NCBI GenBank assembly: GCA_016709335.1
Contig: JADJNC010000014.1
Span: forward strand, 62,001 to 126,000
Direction: 5' to 3'
Source of the DNA: Candidatus Propionivibrio dominans
Lineage (GTDB): Bacteria; Pseudomonadota; Gammaproteobacteria; Burkholderiales; Rhodocyclaceae
Length of the DNA stretch: 64,000 nucleotides
Positions 43,485 through 52,901 of this stretch are shown here, one piece after another (positions within the stretch are counted from its first letter, which is position 1; every line of letters starts with the position of its first letter). The translations under genes and the position numbers were made by a program. Below the pieces are notes generated by a model. That model was not told where the DNA came from and made no database searches. It saw nothing but the letters and a program-made list of their open reading frames with translations.

Positions 43485-45371
43485 GTGACCCACCCCGCTT
43501 CGTCGTCCCCCGACCCTATCCTGCACGAGGTGTTCGGCTACAGCGCCTATCGCGGTGCGCAGGCCGACATTATCGGGCATATGATCGCCGGTGGCGATGC
43601 GCTGGTGCTGATGCCCACCGGTGGCGGCAAGAGCCTGTGTTACCAAGTGCCGGCGATCGCCCGCCATCGTGCTGGTTGCGGCGTGACGCTGGTGGTCAGC
43701 CCGCTGATCGCGCTGATGCACGACCAGGTCGGCGCGCTTGAAGAAGCCGGCGTGCATGCCGCCTTCCTCAATTCCTCGCTGCTGCTTCCCGAATCGCAGC
43801 AGATCGAGCGCGAGATGATGAGCGGTCGGCTGGTGCTGCTCTACGTGGCTCCCGAGCGCCTGACCACCGAGCGCATGCTCGGGCAGCTCGATTCGCTGCA
43901 CGAGCGCGGCTTGCTCAGCCTGGTCGCCATCGACGAGGCGCATTGCGTCAGTCAGTGGGGGCACGATTTCCGCGCCGACTACCTGGCGCTGAACCTGCTG
44001 CACGAGCGCTACCCCGACGTGCCGCGCATCGCGCTCACGGCAACAGCCGACGAACTGACGCGCGCCGACATCATCGAACGCCTGGCGCTGGCCGAGGCAC
44101 GCGTCTTCATCAGCAGCTTCGACCGGCCGAACATTCGCTACGCGGTGGTCGAGAAGGACGACGCGCGCAAGCAGTTGCTGCGTTTCATCCAGGATGAACA
44201 CAAGGGTGACGCCGGCATCGTGTATTGCCAGTCGCGCAAGAAGGTCGAGGAGACGGCCCTCTGGCTGAGTGGCGAGGGCGTCTGCGCGCTGCCTTACCAC
44301 GCCGGGCTCGACGCCGGCATGCGCCGACGCCACCAGAATCGCTTCCTGCGCGAAGAAGGCATCGTCATGGTCGCCACCATTGCCTTCGGCATGGGCATCG
44401 ACAAGCCCGACGTGCGCTTCGTCGCCCACCTCGATTTGCCGAAGAACATCGAAAGCTATTATCAGGAGACCGGCCGCGCCGGCCGCGATGGCCAGCCCGC
44501 CGACGCCTGGATGGCCTACGGCCTGGCCGATGTGGTCAACCAGCGGCGCATGATCGACGACAGCCCGGCCGCCGAGGAGTTCAAGCGCGGGCAGCGCGGC
44601 AAGCTCGACGCGCTGCTGGCGCTGGCCGAAGCGCACGATTGCCGGCGCGTGCGCCTGCTCGACTACTTCGGCGAGGCCAGCACGGCGTGCGGCGCGCAGC
44701 AGAATGCCTGCGACAACTGCCTGCATCCGCCGGCCACCTGGGATGCGACCGAGGCCGCGCGCAAGGCGCTGTCGTGCGTCTACCGCTTCCAGCAGAACCG
44801 CGGCCAGCGTTTCGGCGCCGTGCACCTTATCGACGTGTTGCGCGGCAAGACCACCGACAAGGTCGCGCAATACGGGCATGCGAGTCTGTCAACGTTTGGC
44901 GTTGGCGCCGATGTCAGCGAAGCGCAATGGCGCGCCGTGCTGCGCCAGTTGATTGCCCTGGGCTACCTGCGCAGCGAAGGCGAGTACAACACGCTGGAAC
45001 TCACACCGACGGCGCGCCAGGTGCTGCGCGGCGAAGGGCCGATGTTGCTGCGGCAGCCCAGTAGCAGCCCTAAACGGACGAAGGGCGGGCACGGCGGCAA
45101 GACCAGTTCCACCTCTGGCGGCAAGGGCAAGCCGCCGCCCTTGCCGCTCGATGCGCAGGGCCTCAAGCGCTTTGAAGCACTGAAGGCGTGGCGTGCCGAA
45201 GTCGCACGCGAACACAACCTGCCTGCGTATATCGTTTTTCACGATGCAACGCTGGCCGAGATGGCGCAGCTCGCACCCGAATCGCTCGCTGCGCTGGCGC
45301 AGATCAGTGGCGTCGGGTCGAAGAAGCTGGAGGCCTACGGGCGAGAAATCCTGCGGGTCGTTAACGGTTGA
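43485..45371 (+). CDS. recQ: ATP-dependent DNA helicase RecQ
   Basis: RecQ unwinds DNA 3' to 5' in recombination and fork repair. The 628-residue protein has Walker [13 protein letters not shown], the DEAH box with the aromatic-rich loop [17 protein letters not shown], motif [11 protein letters not shown], the zinc-binding Cys set near 405-415 ([11 protein letters not shown]), a winged-helix RQC and a C-terminal HRDC domain ([20 protein letters not shown]). The start is GTG 43485. A Gly/Ser/Lys-rich linker precedes HRDC. It is the only recombination gene in the window. Confidence 0.95.
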   Translation: MTHPASSSPDPILHEVFGYSAYRGAQADIIGHMIAGGDALVLMPTGGGKSLCYQVPAIARHRAGCGVTLVVSPLIALMHDQVGALEEAGVHAAFLNSSLLLPESQQIEREMMSGRLVLLYVAPERLTTERMLGQLDSLHERGLLSLVAIDEAHCVSQWGHDFRADYLALNLLHERYPDVPRIALTATADELTRADIIERLALAEARVFISSFDRPNIRYAVVEKDDARKQLLRFIQDEHKGDAGIVYCQSRKKVEETALWLSGEGVCALPYHAGLDAGMRRRHQNRFLREEGIVMVATIAFGMGIDKPDVRFVAHLDLPKNIESYYQETGRAGRDGQPADAWMAYGLADVVNQRRMIDDSPAAEEFKRGQRGKLDALLALAEAHDCRRVRLLDYFGEASTACGAQQNACDNCLHPPATWDATEAARKALSCVYRFQQNRGQRFGAVHLIDVLRGKTTDKVAQYGHASLSTFGVGADVSEAQWRAVLRQLIALGYLRSEGEYNTLELTPTARQVLRGEGPMLLRQPSSSPKRTKGGHGGKTSSTSGGKGKPPPLPLDAQGLKRFEALKAWRAEVAREHNLPAYIVFHDATLAEMAQLAPESLAALAQISGVGSKKLEAYGREILRVVNG

Positions 45372-45412
45372 TTGACCGGATGCAGGAACAGGATTTCAGT
45401 TAAGCTGAGCGC

Positions 45413-45745
45413 ATGGATTTGCTCGATCTTCTCGGACTTCTGCTGCTGGCCGCAAGCGGCTGGCTCTGGTACGACAGCCTCAAAGCGCGCGAAATGGCGG
45501 TGTCTTCGGCGAAGGCCGCCTGCAGTTCGGAGAATCTGCTGCTGCTCGATGACACCGTAGCCATCCAGCGCATCAGCCTGGGGCGGGACGGCGAAGGCGT
45601 CCTGCGCATCCGTCGCATTTACGCCTTCGAGTACAGCGATACGGGCAATGACCGCAGTTCAGGGAGCATTGTCATGCTCGGTAGCCGCGTCCTGGTAATC
45701 AATCTCAATCTTCGGGTCATGCCCGAGAGGACATTGCTTCACTGA
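45413..45745 (+). CDS. DUF3301 protein
   Basis: This 110-residue protein has one N-terminal membrane helix (LLDLLGLLLLAASGWLWY) and the DUF3301 pattern KAREMAVSSAKAACSSENLLLLDDTVA, followed by LRIRRIYAFEYSDTGNDRSSG and GSRVLVINLNLRVMPE. The function is unknown; members are common in beta- and gammaproteobacteria. It follows recQ by 41 bases and may share its transcript. Confidence 0.88.
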   Translation: MDLLDLLGLLLLAASGWLWYDSLKAREMAVSSAKAACSSENLLLLDDTVAIQRISLGRDGEGVLRIRRIYAFEYSDTGNDRSSGSIVMLGSRVLVINLNLRVMPERTLLH

Positions 45746-45856
45746 ACAATCCAGCGGATTTTTTCGGGGTTTTATTGCTCAAATACGGCATTGGTTGGGA
45801 ATGTGACGCCAGGGATACTTTTGCTGCACTTGAGTTTCAATCATTGAAGGAGCGAG

Positions 45857-46801
45857 ATGATGATGTCGATGACTCTTCACCGGAAGTGGCTTTTTCGCTG
45901 CGCTGGTTTGTGGCTGATAGGGTTCTCGCTCAGTGTAGGGGCGAAACCACTTCCCGACGACCCATTGCAACGGCAATGCTGGTTGCAGCACACCGCCGAG
46001 AGAACCGAGCTTGGTCGGATGCTTGACCCGACCCCAGTGACATTTTCGAACCTGGGCAACGGCTATACGGTACGCAGCCCGTTCTGGGTCGAGTTCGGCA
46101 TCCGGGGAATGGGAGTCATGCCCGCCGGCAACAAGATGGACAAGACCGGGCATCACCACCTGCTGATCGATACGCCTTTACCGCCGGGTGTTTTTGATCC
46201 GATTCCTTTCTCGGATACTTACCGTCATTTCGGCAAGGGACAGACCGGCACGGTGCTTGATTTGCCAGCCGGCCAACACACGCTGCGTCTCCTGTTTGCC
46301 GATCACGCGCACCGTCCCTATTTTGTTTTCAGTCCGGAAATCAAGATAACCGTTGTCGGAAAACGTGCTGAAGCACCGGCACCGCAAATCAACTCCGAGC
46401 AGTTCGACGCCACCTGCAGGGCATGGTATCAGGACGAACTGACTACACCGATAAGCACCGGCAAGGCGGTTTATGTGAAGAACATACGCAGCGGTGAGCC
46501 AGTGGACTCCCCGCTGCTGGTGAAATTCGGGGTCGTCGGATTCGGGGTTGCTCCAGCCGGCAGCCCCGTCAACGATGCCGGTTATTTCGTTTTGAAGGTT
46601 ACAAAAAAGAAAGTTCCGGTCAGCAGTGTTTCACTGAAAAACGGTGCGACGGAAACCATTCTCGATCTGCCTCCAGGCGACTATGACTTCGAGGTCGAGT
46701 TTGTCGGCACGGAGGGCAAGCGGCTGTTGCAGGATGAGTTGCGCATAGCCGTCGTCAGGAAACGGGAAAATGGTTTTGAGAATCGCACCCGGCCTCAATG
46801 A
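45857..46801 (+). CDS. Exported protein with two DUF4399-type domains
   Basis: This is a 314-residue protein with a signal peptide (LFRCAGLWLIGFSLSVGA). Domain one (about 60-165) has the DUF4399 motifs VEFGIRGMGVMPAG, TGHHHLLIDTPLPPG and HFGKGQTGTVLDLPAGQHTL. Domain two (about 200-305) repeats the layout (VKFGVVGFGVAPAGSPVNDA, TETILDLPPGDYDFEVEF) but has lost the HHH cluster, so only the first could bind metal there. GAAGGAG precedes ATG 45857. The family has no known function. Confidence 0.85.
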   Translation: MMMSMTLHRKWLFRCAGLWLIGFSLSVGAKPLPDDPLQRQCWLQHTAERTELGRMLDPTPVTFSNLGNGYTVRSPFWVEFGIRGMGVMPAGNKMDKTGHHHLLIDTPLPPGVFDPIPFSDTYRHFGKGQTGTVLDLPAGQHTLRLLFADHAHRPYFVFSPEIKITVVGKRAEAPAPQINSEQFDATCRAWYQDELTTPISTGKAVYVKNIRSGEPVDSPLLVKFGVVGFGVAPAGSPVNDAGYFVLKVTKKKVPVSSVSLKNGATETILDLPPGDYDFEVEFVGTEGKRLLQDELRIAVVRKRENGFENRTRPQ

Positions 46802-46899
46802 AGCGACGAGATCGGCTTGAAAAGAACCCTTTCCTGCCCTTGGCGCGCGGTCGCGCATTCTCCAGCAACCGAAGGCAATACGGAGCCGGGAGGACGTTG

Positions 46900-47067
46900 C
46901 TAGCAGCCTGTCGGACTTGATGGGTCGAAGCGAAAAAAGTGGGAAACGAGCGCAGTTTTTCATGGATTTCAAGCGAATAGTTGTTCTATTCGCGTAGAAA
47001 TACAGGGAAAAATGAGCCGTCTTCCCACTTTTTGCAGCCGACTTGGTCAAGTCCGACAGGCTGCTAG
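46900..47067. repeat. Long-hairpin MITE
   Basis: The whole 168-base element is one imperfect hairpin with arms of about 80 bases. The arms begin CTAGCAGCCTGTCGGACTTG and meet at a small stem, GCGAATAG-TTGTT-CTATTCGC. Conserved internal pieces include AAAAAGTGGGAA in both arms. It has no ORF. The terminal CTAG is also the target duplication of the adjacent IS701 element. Confidence 0.85.
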
Positions 47068-48553
47068 TGATACTGTGTTACCTACGACGTTTGGCTTCTA
47101 GGTGGCATCCGCAGCAGGGGCAGCACACCAGACGTTGAGCCAGTGCAGCGGCGATGTACCAGCGGAGAGTCGGAATCGAGTCAGAGACATGGCGCTGAGG
47201 TCGAACCGGCGCGCCGCCGGGTGTAACCTTCGGGTAGGGCAGGTGGCGTGCGGAAGACGGCGTTTTTTTTAGTGTTCTGGCCCTGGGCCAGACGTTCTCC
47301 AATCAGAAAGGCATACGCGGCAATGCACAGAGTCGCGTGGTGATGGAAGCCACGCCAGTTTCGCCCCTCGAAGTTGTCCAGGCCGAACTCCTGTTTGAGC
47401 TCCTGATAATCACGCTCAATGCGCCAGCGACTCTTGACGGCGCTAACCAGTGCCTTGCGGGAGATGTCCCCAGGCAGCGTCGAGAGGAAGTATTTCGTCG
47501 GTTCGGGCTCGCCTGTGGGCCACTCGATCAGCAACCACTCCTCGTCGCGCGGACTATCGAGTTGGTAGTCCCGATGCGCCGCTCTAACGCGGACGGCGGC
47601 AAAGCGGGACGACAATTTCGTGTTCGTTCCCTCACGCCAGGTGAGTTTTCGATAGGCCGATGCCGGCAACGACATCGCCACGGCCTTGACCGAGGCCGGC
47701 GAGTGCGCCTCATCTCGGCGCAGACGGGTGGGCTTCTTGCCTCGACCGACCCAGGGCTTCGGCGGCAGCGGTCCGGTACCCGGCGCCCAGACCGTTGTTC
47801 CCGGCTTGATGCCCAGCACGTAGAGCAGCCCCAATCCGCTAATACCGTCACGATACTCCGTGTCATCCCCGTAGCCTGCATCGGCCGCCACGATATCACC
47901 GGGAAGACCGGCGGCTTTGGCTTCTCTAATCTGCGCCAAAGAGATCTGCGGCTTGGTCATGAATACGACGTCCTCTGGCACGCCGGCCGCCTCGCACCGG
48001 GTCGGGTCGTCGGTCCAGGTATCCGGCAGATACAGCCGATATTTGATCGGCAGGCTGGCTTCCGCTGTCGCAATCGACAGGCTGACCGCAACTTGGCAGT
48101 TGTCGGTCTTGCCCAGTTGGCCGCAATACTGCCGCGCCACGCCGACCGAGTGCGTCCCGGCCTTGGGCAGGCCGGTATCGTCAGCGATCAGAAACACCCA
48201 CCCCGACCGCTCGGTTCGCATCTTCGGCAACACCCAGCTTTGCACTCGACCGAGCACACGCTCGTCCGACCACGGCGAGTCCGACACGAAATGTTGCAGC
48301 GATTCGTGGCGCGCTTGCACGCGATGCGGATCGATCGCTGCCGCCAGTGGCTCCATGCTCTTGCGCTTCAAGGGCAACATCAGTCCTCCGCAATAGCTCT
48401 TCAGGCCAGCCTTTCGCTCCGATCGACCAAGGCCCTCGCTGACATGATCGAGATATCGTTCAAATTCCTCAGTCAGTTCCATCTCGCGCTCCTTCATCGT
48501 GGCTACAATAAAGGGCTTAACGGCACGAACGCGAATTACTTAACGCAGTAAAA
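47068..48553 (-). mobile_element. IS701-family insertion sequence
   Basis: A complete element of about 1486 bases. Ends are related inverted repeats: left TGATACTGTGTTACC and right (reverse complement) TTTTACTGCGTTAAG. CTAG flanks both sides (47064-47067 and 48554-48557), matching the four-base YTAR target duplication of the IS701 family. The element entered at the CTAG that marks the edge of the MITE. Confidence 0.85.
47181..48497 (-). CDS. IS701-family transposase
   Basis: This 438-residue DDE transposase has motifs FLIADDTGLPKAGTHSVGVA (first catalytic Asp), GDIVAADAGYGDDTEYRDG (second Asp) and RIERDYQELKQEFGLDNFEG, the YREK-like Glu segment. WRGFHHHATLCIAAYAFLI follows, typical of IS701. 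It appears intact, so the element may be mobile. ATG 48497 is the first of two in-frame starts. Confidence 0.93.
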   Translation of the reverse strand: MKEREMELTEEFERYLDHVSEGLGRSERKAGLKSYCGGLMLPLKRKSMEPLAAAIDPHRVQARHESLQHFVSDSPWSDERVLGRVQSWVLPKMRTERSGWVFLIADDTGLPKAGTHSVGVARQYCGQLGKTDNCQVAVSLSIATAEASLPIKYRLYLPDTWTDDPTRCEAAGVPEDVVFMTKPQISLAQIREAKAAGLPGDIVAADAGYGDDTEYRDGISGLGLLYVLGIKPGTTVWAPGTGPLPPKPWVGRGKKPTRLRRDEAHSPASVKAVAMSLPASAYRKLTWREGTNTKLSSRFAAVRVRAAHRDYQLDSPRDEEWLLIEWPTGEPEPTKYFLSTLPGDISRKALVSAVKSRWRIERDYQELKQEFGLDNFEGRNWRGFHHHATLCIAAYAFLIGERLAQGQNTKKNAVFRTPPALPEGYTRRRAGSTSAPCL

Positions 48554-49414
48554 CTAGTCCCGCGTATCGCGCCGAACCTGATTCTCGGCCAACAGCAGCG
48601 TGCAGTCCTTGACGCCGACGCGGCTGCCGACGAGACTCCCGTCACGCGCCTTGAGGTCCGTCATGGCATCGTCGATCGCCGCCTGGGCGGCGAACAGGCA
48701 CGGCGTACTGTAGATCACCAGAGAAACACCGGCGTCCTTCAACTCGCTCTGAGTGCATACCGGCGACTTGCCGCCGGCAATCTGATTGAAACAGAACGGG
48801 CGATCAACCCGCTTTGACAAGGCGCGTACCACATCCAGACTGGTCAGTCCATCGACCAGCACCGCATCCGCCCCGGCCGCAGCAAACGCCTCAACGCGAC
48901 GCGCGATATCATCAAGATCCGAGGAATCGGTACGCGCAATCACCACCATATCGCGCCGGGTCGCCAGAACGGCGTGCAGCTTGGCCAGATATTCATCCAG
49001 ATCCATGATCTGCTTGCCTTCGAAGTGACCACAGCGGCGCGGCCGCTTCTGATCCTCGAGCACCACCCCGGACGCCCCGGCGGCCTCAAGCACCGACACT
49101 ACATGGCAAGCCACTTCGGGGTCACAGTAGCCATCATCGATATCGACCAGCAGATTATGGAACGGCAGCACGGTGCGCAAACGCTGCACATAGTCCACGA
49201 TATCCGTCCATGTGATGAACCCGATATCGGGCAAACCGTAATGGCTGGCGGCAAAACCAAAACCGCTGACAAACAGGCTGTCGAAATGACGACCCGCGAG
49301 CGTCGCCGAGAAGACGTCATAAACCCCGATGAACGGGATCAGATCACTGTGGGCCATCGACTCCCGGAGACGATGGCCTGGCGACAAGCGCGTGCGCGAC
49401 GTGGTCGAATTCAT
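48554..49414 (-). CDS. Isocitrate lyase/PEP mutase superfamily enzyme, CGH lyase-like
   Basis: This 286-residue TIM-barrel enzyme has metal-site Asp residues in LLVDIDDGYCDP and the signature EDQKRPRRCGHFEGKQIMD. The Cys in CGH is the catalytic base of isocitrate/2-methylisocitrate lyases, whereas true PEP mutases have a different segment, so a C-C lyase-like reaction is favoured. Its TAG stop is part of the CTAG shared by the IS701 duplication and the MITE edge, so the C-terminal end lies at that junction. It starts by ATGA overlap after the carrier-protein gene, so it works with the ligase module. The substrate is unknown. Confidence 0.82.
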   Translation of the reverse strand: MNSTTSRTRLSPGHRLRESMAHSDLIPFIGVYDVFSATLAGRHFDSLFVSGFGFAASHYGLPDIGFITWTDIVDYVQRLRTVLPFHNLLVDIDDGYCDPEVACHVVSVLEAAGASGVVLEDQKRPRRCGHFEGKQIMDLDEYLAKLHAVLATRRDMVVIARTDSSDLDDIARRVEAFAAAGADAVLVDGLTSLDVVRALSKRVDRPFCFNQIAGGKSPVCTQSELKDAGVSLVIYSTPCLFAAQAAIDDAMTDLKARDGSLVGSRVGVKDCTLLLAENQVRRDTRD

Positions 49415-49671
49415 TGGCGGGTTTCCTCAATAAGGTCAAGAATGCTGGTCATCGTGCCCAGCCGCTCCGGGTCCATTCCGCTGGCGGCGAAATCAATCCC
49501 GTAGGTGGTTTCAAGGTACAGGACAATCTGGATGATGGCCAGCGAGTCCACCAGCCCGGAGGCGAACAGGCTGTCATCGACGCCAACGCTTTCGATACGC
49601 TTGGTGGGTTTCTGGATGGTGCGCAGAAAGGCAATCAGGTCCTGCAGGCGTTGCGGGCGGTCAGCGCTCAT
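49411..49671 (-). CDS. Acyl carrier protein
   Basis: This 86-residue carrier protein has the phosphopantetheine serine in LFASGLVDSLAIIQIVLYLE (about Ser43). It is not the primary-metabolism ACP; the helix and DSL context resemble DltC-type and other specialised carriers. It overlaps the AMP ligase gene upstream and the lyase-like gene downstream by four bases each. It should carry the acyl or aminoacyl group activated by the ligase. Confidence 0.9.
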   Translation of the reverse strand: MSADRPQRLQDLIAFLRTIQKPTKRIESVGVDDSLFASGLVDSLAIIQIVLYLETTYGIDFAASGMDPERLGTMTSILDLIEETRQ

Positions 49672-51191
49672 CGTGGCTTTTCCCCGTCAAGAATCCGCGA
49701 CAGGTCGAGCGCGTCGCGAGTGACGCAGAAGGCCTTGACCGCATCCCGGTTGATCTTGCCGCGCGAGGTTCTGGGAATTTCGTCGATCACCCACCAGCGC
49801 ACCGGCATCTTGTGTTCCGCCAGTTGCGACTTCATCCACTCGTACAGGGCGCGGATCGTTGCGTCCTCGGGATTGCCGAGCACCACCGCCAGGCCCACCG
49901 CCTGGCCGTAGATCTCGTCGTCGAGGGCAAAGGTACAGACGTCGCTGGCCCCGGCGAAGCGTTCGACGACGGTATCGATATCGGCCGGGTAGATCTTCAT
50001 GCCGCCCTTGTTGATTTCGTCGCGCTCGCGGCCGCGCAGCACCAGCCGGCCGCGCTCGTCGATGAAGCCGATATCGCCGGTCAGGAACCAGCCTTCACTG
50101 ACGGCCAGCGCGGTCAGGTCGTCGCGCTGGAAGTAGCCTTTCATCAGGGCCGGTGTGTTGAGCCAGACGAAGCCGGATTCGCCCGTGGCGCATTCGTCAT
50201 CGGGACGCAGCGGCCGCTCGGTATCGGAGGTGCGCAAGACCTTGATCACGGCGCCCCAGCCGACGCCGATCAGACCGTCTTCTGCGGCACAGTCGGCGTC
50301 TTCGCTCAGGCCGGCGACCCAACTGCCGGTCTCGGTGATGCCGTAGGCGTTGCAGACGTTGCGGGTGCCGGTCCAGGTGCGGATTTCTTCCCAGGCGTGC
50401 GCCGAGAGCGGCGCCGAACCGCAATGCACCCGCTGCAGCGTGCCGGCCTGCGGCGGTTTGCCGAGTTTGGTCGCGAGTTTCCAGATGGCGGGTACCGAGG
50501 ACATGAAGGTGATCCGGTTATCGTCGATCAACCGTCCCAGGCGCATGATGATTTCCGGGCGGAAGGGCGGGGTGATGAACAGGTCCTGTCCGGCCAGCCA
50601 GGGGTACAGGCAGTTGCAGATCAGTCCATGGCCGAAGTGTGTCGGGAGCAGGCACAGCGAGCGGGCAAAGGGAACCAGACCCAACTGGTCATGGATTCCC
50701 ATCCAGCGCGCGCGCAGCGAGCGGTGGGTATGCACCACGCCTTTGGGCGCTCCGGTCGATCCGGAGGTGAACAGGATCAGGGCGTCATCGTCGAGCTGGC
50801 TGAGCCCTGCCGTCGCTTCTTCGTCACCGGTTTCCGTGGTTTCAAAGGCCGGTACACCGGCGTCGGCCAGCGCCTGCCGGATCATCGCTTCGGTCAGATG
50901 GTCAAGGACCGCCAGTCTGGGCTGCGCCGCAGCGACCAGTGTCTTGATTTCAAAGGCGGTCAGGCGGGCGTCGATCGGTACGGCGCAGGCGCCGAGTTTC
51001 CAGATGGCCAGAAGTTCGGCAAAGAATTCCAGGCTGTTGCCGAAGGGCAGGAAGACGCGGTCTCCGCGCAACAACCCATGGCGCTGGAAGCGGGCGACCC
51101 GCCGTGCGACCTGGCCCTGTATCTCCTGGCGCGTCCATGAGCGCCCGCTGATCGGTTCGGCAAGGTTTCCGACATTCAGATCAAAATACAT
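49668..51191 (-). CDS. AMP-dependent acyl-CoA synthetase/ligase
   Basis: This 507-residue ANL-family enzyme has the core motif ILFTSGSTGAPKGVVHTHRS (about 135-154), the AYGITETG motif (A5), the LTGDIGFIDERGRLVLRGRERD motif (A7/A8) and the C-terminal PRTSRGKINRDAV lysine. It activates a carboxylic acid as AMP ester and loads it onto the adjacent carrier protein. The gene order recalls dltA-dltC with an MBOAT-like partner. Substrate preference is not evident. ATG 51191 overlaps nothing; 22 bases separate it from the MBOAT-like gene upstream. Confidence 0.92.
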   Translation of the reverse strand: MYFDLNVGNLAEPISGRSWTRQEIQGQVARRVARFQRHGLLRGDRVFLPFGNSLEFFAELLAIWKLGACAVPIDARLTAFEIKTLVAAAQPRLAVLDHLTEAMIRQALADAGVPAFETTETGDEEATAGLSQLDDDALILFTSGSTGAPKGVVHTHRSLRARWMGIHDQLGLVPFARSLCLLPTHFGHGLICNCLYPWLAGQDLFITPPFRPEIIMRLGRLIDDNRITFMSSVPAIWKLATKLGKPPQAGTLQRVHCGSAPLSAHAWEEIRTWTGTRNVCNAYGITETGSWVAGLSEDADCAAEDGLIGVGWGAVIKVLRTSDTERPLRPDDECATGESGFVWLNTPALMKGYFQRDDLTALAVSEGWFLTGDIGFIDERGRLVLRGRERDEINKGGMKIYPADIDTVVERFAGASDVCTFALDDEIYGQAVGLAVVLGNPEDATIRALYEWMKSQLAEHKMPVRWWVIDEIPRTSRGKINRDAVKAFCVTRDALDLSRILDGEKPR

Positions 51192-51213
51192 GTGAACTCA
51201 CTCCTTAAAATAC

Positions 51214-52590
51214 TCATGAAATTCCGAACAGACTCAAAAAGAAACTCACACGGTGGGTAAAGGGCGCGCCGACACCGACATTCCAGATGTAAATCAGGCC
51301 GAAAAAAGTCCATACCCCGGCTATCCGCAACAAGCGCCTGGCTTGACCCGGTGCCGGCGGGCGTCCTCCCCGGCGTTGCTCACGCAGCATGGAGACAAAA
51401 ATACCCAAAGCCAGCACCAAACAATAGAAAACTCGCGAACGAAGCGCATACAAGCCCTCGAAAACCTGACCTTGCACCATCACATCGCCAAACTTGATGA
51501 GGTGGTAATAGGCGTTGCCGACAAAGGCCGCTGCGAAAACCGCAGCAAACAAACGTAAAGTAGGCCAATTGCGCAATTTCTTTCCCAACTGGGTGAAGGT
51601 GGGAAGGAAAAAGAAATTGGACATGATCTCCTTGAAATAGTAATAGTACCGGTTCCAGAACTCCACGATCGATTCTGCCAGAAGCGGCTTGTAGGTATTA
51701 CGAAATACGTTGAAGCCAAATAGCCGCAGGATGGCAATGATCATGTGTCCGCGAACAGCATGGCGAAGCACCTGATAAACAAGCTCGCAGTAAATGCTTA
51801 TCCACGATATCCAGACTGCGGTATTCTTTCCCTCCAGTGCAACCAGGTAAGAGAGCCTGGGGATTGCCAGGGTGTATCCACCGATCAATCGGGTCAGCTC
51901 ATTTCCAGGGCCATAAAAGACCCCTTCCAATACCTTCATGGAGACCAGCCACACATTGGACAGGATGAACAGCTTGATTCCTGCCAGTTGTGAACGGGCA
52001 AGTTCCTCTTCGTTTTTTGCTTCGAATCGGGACAGGTAGCCGAAGCCTTTGCCGTAGGGCGTATTGGATCCACCGTAGATTGGCCATATTGTCAGGAAAT
52101 GGTCGGAGAATCGTGTTCCTTTCATTCGACCGTGCTGTCCTGAAAGCAGAAGGTATCCGAATCGCCAGAGCAGGAAGGGAAACATCGCCACGACTCCGAC
52201 CAGCACCTGCCGCCAAAGCCCGCTGTCGGCAGTGCTTGTCCAGATCACCACGAGCAAACCCCAGTAAACCGCGTGCAAGGAAAGTTGCGGATGCTTTCTG
52301 ACAAACAGTGGCAAGCGGGAGAATTCAGTAGCCGCCCGGTAGAACAGCCAGCTCATTCCGAGCAGGGCAAGCACCACCAGCAGCGGACCCAGGCGATCGG
52401 AAGGAACAGGCACATCGGCGGGCTTGAAACTGTCCAGTGATTCCCTGATGCATACCCAGACGCCGGCAACCGCCAGAATTGCCCTGCGCCTGAATGGAGT
52501 GAGCCATCTCAACATCCCCCCCAGGTTTGTCTGCCACCAGGCAATGACCCGCGAGTCTTCATGAAATTGCATCAAGTGGGTTAATTGCAT
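51214..52590 (-). CDS. Polytopic membrane protein, MBOAT-like (possible acyltransferase)
   Basis: This membrane protein of about 458 residues has ten or more helices. A central amphipathic piece (VEFWNRYYYYFKEIMSNFFF, about 325-345) resembles the EFWRRWHIS...YIPL region of MBOAT O-acyltransferases, and GNAYYHLIKF may supply the membrane-embedded histidine. It precedes the ligase-carrier pair, as DltB precedes or joins DltA/C. The start is uncertain: ATG 52590 is used, ATG 52572 is possible, and neither has a good ribosome binding site. The match is by pattern only, so the family needs a profile search. Confidence 0.55.
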   Translation of the reverse strand: MQLTHLMQFHEDSRVIAWWQTNLGGMLRWLTPFRRRAILAVAGVWVCIRESLDSFKPADVPVPSDRLGPLLVVLALLGMSWLFYRAATEFSRLPLFVRKHPQLSLHAVYWGLLVVIWTSTADSGLWRQVLVGVVAMFPFLLWRFGYLLLSGQHGRMKGTRFSDHFLTIWPIYGGSNTPYGKGFGYLSRFEAKNEEELARSQLAGIKLFILSNVWLVSMKVLEGVFYGPGNELTRLIGGYTLAIPRLSYLVALEGKNTAVWISWISIYCELVYQVLRHAVRGHMIIAILRLFGFNVFRNTYKPLLAESIVEFWNRYYYYFKEIMSNFFFLPTFTQLGKKLRNWPTLRLFAAVFAAAFVGNAYYHLIKFGDVMVQGQVFEGLYALRSRVFYCLVLALGIFVSMLREQRRGGRPPAPGQARRLLRIAGVWTFFGLIYIWNVGVGAPFTHRVSFFLSLFGIS

Positions 52591-52896
52591 AGGAAGATCG
52601 GCAGGAAAGCGCCAACAACGACGCTGTACGCAGGGCATGGGAGATTTCAAATCAGGCGGCATTATGGCGTGTCGTCGACCTTCGCGCAATTCCTACATCC
52701 CGGGATTCGTTCAAGTCCTTGTTGGCAGACGACATTTTCCAGGTAAAGCCGGGTCATACGTGGTCCGATATTCATGCCCGGAATGTTCAACTTTCCTGCT
52801 TGTACGGGAAAGCAAAACAGCGACTCTCGAATCTGAACTCGTCCGCTGGCTGCCTGTCCTGGCCATGCCCTGGGGGCAAGTCCTTATTCTCCGGTA
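52591..52896. other. Gene-free stretch
   Basis: Open frames here lack start signals and resemble no known protein. A composite repeat follows immediately. The region from 53093 to 53390 is likewise without a gene. Confidence 0.5.
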
Positions 52897-52901
52897 TCCA
52901 G

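Noticed and set aside
44225..45064. 279-codon frame inside recQ
   Set aside because: Alternate frame of recQ, Arg-rich and without a start signal.
47337..48551. 404-codon plus-strand frame opposite the transposase
   Set aside because: Shadow; it spans beyond the IS end and matches nothing.
48554..49414. Identification as PEP mutase with a phosphonate pathway
   Set aside because: The CGH cysteine points to the C-C lyase branch, and no phosphonopyruvate decarboxylase is nearby.
49812..51140. 442-codon plus-strand frame opposite the AMP ligase
   Set aside because: Antisense shadow of a gene with all ANL motifs.
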